A stretch of DNA of 64,000 nucleotides from NCBI GenBank assembly GCA_049289035.1, contig JBAQIV010000022.1, positions 18,071 to 82,070 on the forward strand. The letters are read 5' to 3'. A program made the translations under genes and the position numbers. The notes under the pieces were generated by a model. The model worked only from the letters and a program-made list of their open reading frames with translations. It was not told where the DNA came from and ran no database searches. This document shows positions 60,720 through 64,000 of this stretch, piece after piece. The DNA comes from JAPUDQ01 sp049289035. GTDB lineage: Bacteria; Patescibacteriota; Saccharimonadia; Saccharimonadales; Saccharimonadaceae. Numbering within the stretch: the first letter of the stretch is position 1; the number at the start of each line of letters is the position of its first letter.

Positions 60720-61341
60720 TACGCGCAACAATTGATCCAGTTGGTTCAATTACATCAGCTTGTTCACCAGCTATAGACTCTATGAGCTCCTTTATCCAAT
60801 GATAATGAGTACAGCCTAGCACGATGACATCAGCGCCGTGTGAGATTGCTTCGTTGATTTGTGATCTTATGCGCTCTTCATTTATAGTATTATCCTCGAT
60901 CATCATTGCCCAGTCACTACAATCCGGTTCAATAATAGTAATAGCAGATGCGTAGTTGGTTTTAAGCTCATTGTACCGTATGCTTGCGAGTGTCGCGGGC
61001 GTCGCGCAGATACAAATAATACCCGACCTTGTCATGGTAGCTGCTGGTTTTATCATCGGTTCTATACCAATAAATTTTTGCTCAGGATAGCGATCACGCA
61101 GAGTAGGCAGAGCAATAGTCGTGGCCGTGTTGCAAGCGATCACGATGACGTCACAGGGTTTTTTGAGGAGTGGCTGCAGCGCATCATCGACAAATTGTTT
61201 TATCTGCACAGAAGTCTTCAAGCCGTAGGGGAGATTTTTGCGATCACTCACCGTCATGATTTCGGCGTCAGGAAACGCTACCCGTAAATCACGAGCCACC
61301 GCTTCGCCGCCGATTCCGCTGTCAAAAACACCTATCTTCAT
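60700..61341 (-). CDS. murI: Glutamate racemase
   Basis: 213 aa, somewhat shorter than the usual 260-280. It makes D-Glu for peptidoglycan. DSGIGG (8-13), the first catalytic Cys in IACNTAT and the second in LGCTHYHW are intact. The ATG at 61341 begins the family domain and lies seven bases after GATAAT (61354-61349); the longer upstream frame covers that promoter. Paired with murD for the same step of wall synthesis. Confidence 0.93.
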   Translation of the reverse strand: MKIGVFDSGIGGEAVARDLRVAFPDAEIMTVSDRKNLPYGLKTSVQIKQFVDDALQPLLKKPCDVIVIACNTATTIALPTLRDRYPEQKFIGIEPMIKPAATMTRSGIICICATPATLASIRYNELKTNYASAITIIEPDCSDWAMMIEDNTINEERIRSQINEAISHGADVIVLGCTHYHWIKELIESIAGEQADVIEPTGSIVARIKQLAR

Positions 61342-61650
61342 GCATCTTATTATCTCACAAAATTCGTGAGCCATTCGACGTCTCCGTTTCGTCGTTTGAC
61401 TACCTCGCACTTGGCCCTATGCAAGCCTCAATGCGAACGTTCACTCAGCTTACATAGCTCTTTTACCATCAAAAGAAAAACTCAAGCAATAAAAATTTAT
61501 TGACTCTTTTACTCGATCGAGTAAAAGCGGATACAAATTTAGCCTTAAGCCGTAGTTGACTATTTTGTCGGATCCGAGAGGATAGTCAACATGGCATGAC
61601 AAGACTTAACAAAATAAAAACACAATTTTTACTGGAAAAATCTATTATAT
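61342..61650. other. AT-rich gap between murI and the TraB/Tiki-like gene
   Basis: No gene is seen. It holds the murI -10 box (61349-61354), a perfect 20-bp palindrome centred on CTCGATCGAG (61507-61526) and a stem-loop GTTGACTAT/ATAGTCAAC (61555-61563, 61582-61590) whose loop contains CGGATCCG. The last 150 bases are markedly A/T-rich. Confidence 0.5.
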
Positions 61651-62214
61651 TCAAACCGTGTCAGTATGATATATATATGCTGGCAAATTATCGTCCTCAG
61701 TCAAAGTAATCTCTTGGCCATATCTTGGGATGAGAGAGACTTTTTTGATGGGTAGTTCGTATTGCTGTAGATTATCCCGTATTCTATGATGCGCCGCACC
61801 CATTACTGCAAGTACATGCGCGCCGGGATTAGAAGAAAGTATGTCTGCAATCTGCTGTCCCGCTATTTTATTTCTTAAAGTAATCGCTTCAGATAATTGT
61901 TTGCGGTATCGCTCTCGAGCTTCACTATCATGAGGTGCTGTTGAGGCGATTTTACGCGCCTCTTTAGTTTTAATAACAACTTCATATTCGGGTATGTCGC
62001 TAGGTATATCAATAAAAACAATCCGTTTTCCACTACCCGCGAGTCCCCATGCTATATCTCGGAAATGTTGTGATATACCGTGCATTATGAGGCTCCGTTT
62101 TGCAGGATCTTTTTCTAATATTGCTCTATTAATCAGCTCTTGAATGCTTATTCTTTGCACGGTAGTACTTCCAACAAGCTCAATTGCAACAATCTCTGCT
62201 TGGCTTTTCAGCAT
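61651..62214 (-). CDS. TraB/Tiki-superfamily-like protein, N-terminus out of frame
   Basis: 187 aa in the visible frame. RNKIAGQQIADIL followed by HVLAVMGAAHHRIRDNL matches the RN..IA..I and VxGxxH blocks of the TraB/GumN/Tiki erythromycin-esterase-like superfamily, putative metalloproteases. The ATG at 62214 is internal: the same frame continues upstream without a start as ELLLVDHSTDNNRRIIDG, the usual first strand of the family, to a run of seven G (plus-strand C, 62271-62277). Across that run a second frame begins at an ATG at 62363 (MSEFLDTHSN...). One extra G would join them into about 237 aa. The region is AT-rich. Confidence 0.6.
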   Translation of the reverse strand: MLKSQAEIVAIELVGSTTVQRISIQELINRAILEKDPAKRSLIMHGISQHFRDIAWGLAGSGKRIVFIDIPSDIPEYEVVIKTKEARKIASTAPHDSEARERYRKQLSEAITLRNKIAGQQIADILSSNPGAHVLAVMGAAHHRIRDNLQQYELPIKKVSLIPRYGQEITLTEDDNLPAYIYHTDTV

Positions 62215-62363
62215 ACCGTCGATGATCCGACGATTATTATCGGTGGAGTGATCGACGAGAAGGAGTTCTACCCCCCCTCGTTGCCGCGAGCCTCAGGAGA
62301 TCTCACTCCTTCGCAAGATGCATGGATAGATGGGTTTGAATGGGTATCTAAGAATTCTGACAT
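62215..62363 (-). pseudogene. Detached 5' part of the TraB/Tiki-like gene
   Basis: ATG at 62363 opens a 31-codon frame (MSEFLDTHSNPSIHASCEGV...) that ends at TAG (62270-62268) immediately after GGGGGGG. A shift of one base at the G run restores the downstream TraB/Tiki frame. Phase variation, programmed slippage, a true mutation or a homopolymer sequencing error are all possible. Confidence 0.5.
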
Positions 62364-62431
62364 TTTTGTATGGTATAAGTTTAACACTTATGATTATACG
62401 ATCGCTTTTGCATTTTGCATACCCCATGCGT

Positions 62432-62437
62432 CATACT
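62432..62437 (+). promoter_or_regulatory. -10 box of prfB
   Basis: CATACT seven bases before the ATG at 62445, with TTGCAT (62408-62413) 18 bases further upstream; no ribosome binding site. Confidence 0.45.
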
Positions 62438-62444
62438 GGTATGT

Positions 62445-63530
62445 ATGCAACCACTCACCAAACGTGCCGACGAGCTGAAAGCTGGTATCGATGAAGCGTA
62501 TATGCACCTGAATATTGCGGCGAAGGCTGAGGAGCTGGCGCAGATTGATGCGCAGTTGGCAGAGAGTGACGTCTGGAATAATTTGGAACGGGCGCAGCTG
62601 CTGAGCAAGCAAGCCGCCAGTATGCGTAGCAGTATAGAGCCGTGGCAGACGCTACGGGCGCAGGTGAGTGATATCGTCGAACTTATGACGATTGGCGACG
62701 ACTCCATGGTGCGAGAATTTGACGAGCAGGTGACGGCACTCGAGCGCGAACTCATGCGGCTCAAAAAAGATTTGTTGTTTCAAGGCGAGTATGATGATCA
62801 CGCGGCGATCGTGAAACTCAGTGCCGGAGTGGGCGGCACCGATGCGCAGGATTGGTGCGAGATGCTCGAGCGTATGTATCTGCGCTGGGGTGAAAAAAAT
62901 GGCATGAAAACAGAGCTGATCGAGCGCAGTCCAGGTGAAGAGGCCGGTATAAAGTCGGCTATGTATAGTTTTTCGGGCGCGTATGCGTATGGCAAACTGC
63001 AGTCCGAGCACGGCGTGCACCGGCTGGTGCGGCTGAGCCCGTTTAATTCCGATAACCTGCGCCAAACCAGCTTTGCGTTGGTCGAAGTCATGCCTGAGAT
63101 AGACGCACCCGACGAAGTGGCAGTGGACGACAAGGATCTGAAAATCGACGTCTACCGCGCGGGGGGTCATGGCGGACAAAGTGTGAATACGACCGACAGC
63201 GCGGTGCGGATTACACATATCCCAACCGGCACAGTTGTCGCCATCCAAAACGAACGCTCCCAGCTGCAAAACCGTGAAACTGCGCTGAAAATCCTGCGCG
63301 GTAAACTCGCCGCCATGCAACTCGAGCAGCACGCTGAGACGCTGGCCGACCTGCGCGCGGGCGAAAGTGCCAGTTGGGGCGCGCAGATTCGCAACTACGT
63401 GCTACACCCGTACCAAATGGTCAAAGATGCCAGAACTAAACACGAAGACAAAGACACTGCGGGCGTACTGGACGGCAAGATCGACGGGTTTGTTGAGGCG
63501 TATCTTGAAAGTATGGCTACAACGTTGTAA
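62445..63530 (+). CDS. prfB: Peptide chain release factor 2
   Basis: 361 aa. It reads UGA and UAA. GHGGQSVNTTDSAVRITHIPTG holds the GGQ motif, and SPFNSDNLRQTSF is the RF2-type codon-recognition segment. The frame is uninterrupted, so the programmed +1 frameshift found in many prfB genes is absent. Its presence supports UGA being a stop codon here. The ATG at 62445 matches the family N-terminus. Confidence 0.95.
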   Translation: MQPLTKRADELKAGIDEAYMHLNIAAKAEELAQIDAQLAESDVWNNLERAQLLSKQAASMRSSIEPWQTLRAQVSDIVELMTIGDDSMVREFDEQVTALERELMRLKKDLLFQGEYDDHAAIVKLSAGVGGTDAQDWCEMLERMYLRWGEKNGMKTELIERSPGEEAGIKSAMYSFSGAYAYGKLQSEHGVHRLVRLSPFNSDNLRQTSFALVEVMPEIDAPDEVAVDDKDLKIDVYRAGGHGGQSVNTTDSAVRITHIPTGTVVAIQNERSQLQNRETALKILRGKLAAMQLEQHAETLADLRAGESASWGAQIRNYVLHPYQMVKDARTKHEDKDTAGVLDGKIDGFVEAYLESMATTL

Positions 63531-63561
63531 AGTAGTGCTAAAGGAGTTACACAAAAAACAT

Positions 63562-63922
63562 ATGTCAGAACAACACGACGAAACAGAACAGGGGGGCGGT
63601 CAATAAGCGAGCGTATGTAAACGCGCGGCTTGCTGAAGCTCGCGAAACCTACCCCGATCTTTTTGCGGCCATCCCTACGCGTATTGGCCAGACAGCTGAC
63701 AATCCCGAGGGCTATCCTAACGGCTGGGTAGCAGACTGGCGCGGTACCGACGATCCGGCAAACCGCCTACCTATAGAAGAATGCGGTGAGCCGCTGGTCA
63801 ATGTGGCCGAGATACCGGGTGCAGCGTCGTTTTTCTCGTTTCGTGACTATTACGCCAAGCTTCAAAATTCTGGCTACCACGCATTTCGCACCTCAGCACC
63901 CCATCCGAGCTTCCAGCGCTAG
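63562..63922 (+). pseudogene. Unknown gene interrupted at a G6 run
   Basis: ATG at 63562 opens MSEQHDETEQGGGQ and stops at 63604-63606. Skipping one G of the run at 63591-63596 joins it to a frame that has no start codon of its own but reads coding-like sequence (VNKRAYVNARLAEARETY...NRLPIEECGEPLVNV) to a TAG at 63920-63922, about 119 aa in all. The family is not recognised. An AAGGAG lies upstream, though 15 bases from the ATG. The stop codon is inside the loop of a terminator. Cause of the shift is unknown, as for the gene at 61651. Confidence 0.45.
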
Positions 63923-63938
63923 CTGGATGCTCGGTTTT
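63905..63938 (+). terminator. Intrinsic terminator after the broken gene
   Basis: CCGAGC-TT-CCAGC, GCTA loop, GCTGG-AT-GCTCGG followed by TTTT. It is a strong intrinsic terminator that probably ends the prfB transcript. Confidence 0.8.
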
Positions 63939-64000
63939 ATGACCTCCCATTTCTGTTGGTACATGCTTGTTTGTACGTTGTTGAGCCTATCTTGTTGTCT

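Noticed and set aside
62140..62478. Plus-strand open frame of 112 codons between the TraB/Tiki-like gene and prfB
   Set aside because: It is antisense to the TraB/Tiki-like N-terminus and overlaps the prfB start; no ribosome binding site and no recognisable protein features.
62445..63530. Possible programmed frameshift in prfB
   Set aside because: The frame is continuous from the ATG and no in-frame UGA is present near the N-terminus.
1..64000. tRNA, rRNA, tmRNA, RNase P RNA, CRISPR arrays and insertion sequences
   Set aside because: I looked for their conserved cores in the gaps by eye and found none; a model-based scan could still find a divergent one.

Overview
This is a compact, roughly half-GC bacterial chromosome segment with about 55 genes and very short intergenic gaps. 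It has no rRNA, tRNA, CRISPR array or recognisable transposase. The organism is most likely a Patescibacteria/CPR member, probably Saccharibacteria (TM7)-like. The case rests on unusually short housekeeping proteins (MetK 322 aa, EF-Ts 200 aa, ProS 408 aa), LytR-CpsA-Psr and O-antigen-ligase-type envelope genes, proline-rich single-pass surface proteins, CPNI-type cysteine repeats, LxKTG-anchored surface proteins, and a D-2-hydroxyacid dehydrogenase/phosphoglycerate mutase fusion. Lineage is an inference, since no rRNA is present. The normal stop codons and an intact prfB argue for the standard code, not UGA reassignment.

Layout. 1-5.3 kb: SAM-I riboswitch and metK, an NAD(P)-binding protein, a GH13 branching-enzyme-like protein, then an anchored FMN-binding protein beside an ApbE flavin transferase. 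5.4-10.4 kb: two zinc peptidases, the dehydrogenase/mutase fusion, small unknown proteins and rplU. 10.4-17.8 kb: parAB, lepB, an O-antigen ligase-like protein, an LCP protein and an HtrA protease. 17.9-26.7 kb: prmC-prfA, rpmE, a large protein with a caspase-like C-terminus plus a small partner, rpsB-tsf, a divergent class III cyclase-like protein and frr. 26.8-37.0 kb: a giant beta-helix surface protein, uppS, a site-2 protease, a CPBP protease, proS, greA and lysS. 37.0-41.4 kb: an accessory island with a zeta-toxin-like kinase and a 59-aa partner, a type IIG restriction-modification-like enzyme and vapBC. 41.4-50.7 kb: membrane proteins, padR-pspC, a bactofilin-like protein, an unusual histidine kinase and an ABC exporter. 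50.7-64 kb: serS, pyrD, an LRR surface protein, hpf, secA, an M16 peptidase, murD, murI, a TraB/Tiki-like protein, prfB and a broken gene.

The unexplained signal lies mostly between genes. (1) Two related structured elements, 25937-26069 and 40529-40650, share a conserved loop and flanks. Their helices differ in sequence but stay paired, which makes them a candidate undescribed RNA or single-stranded-DNA element. (2) About sixteen genes have a TATAAT/TATACT box 6-12 nt before the start codon and no ribosome binding site, so leaderless mRNA looks common. (3) Islands of degenerate 7-bp tandem repeats occupy many gaps and even enter prmC. (4) Two genes beside prfB are out of frame exactly at runs of seven and six G. 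(5) Interlocked 12-bp inverted repeats at 43531-43588 can form a pseudoknot or a two-state switch, and a 6S-like hairpin with a central bubble lies at 4288-4401.

The genes form coherent groups: translation (rpsB, tsf, frr, prfA, prmC, prfB, proS, lysS, serS, rplU, rpmE, hpf), envelope building (uppS, murD, murI, LCP, O-antigen ligase-like), secretion and surface proteolysis (secA, lepB, HtrA, site-2 protease, CPBP, M16), surface display (two LxKTG proteins, CPNI kinase, FMN-binding protein) and a defence/toxin island.
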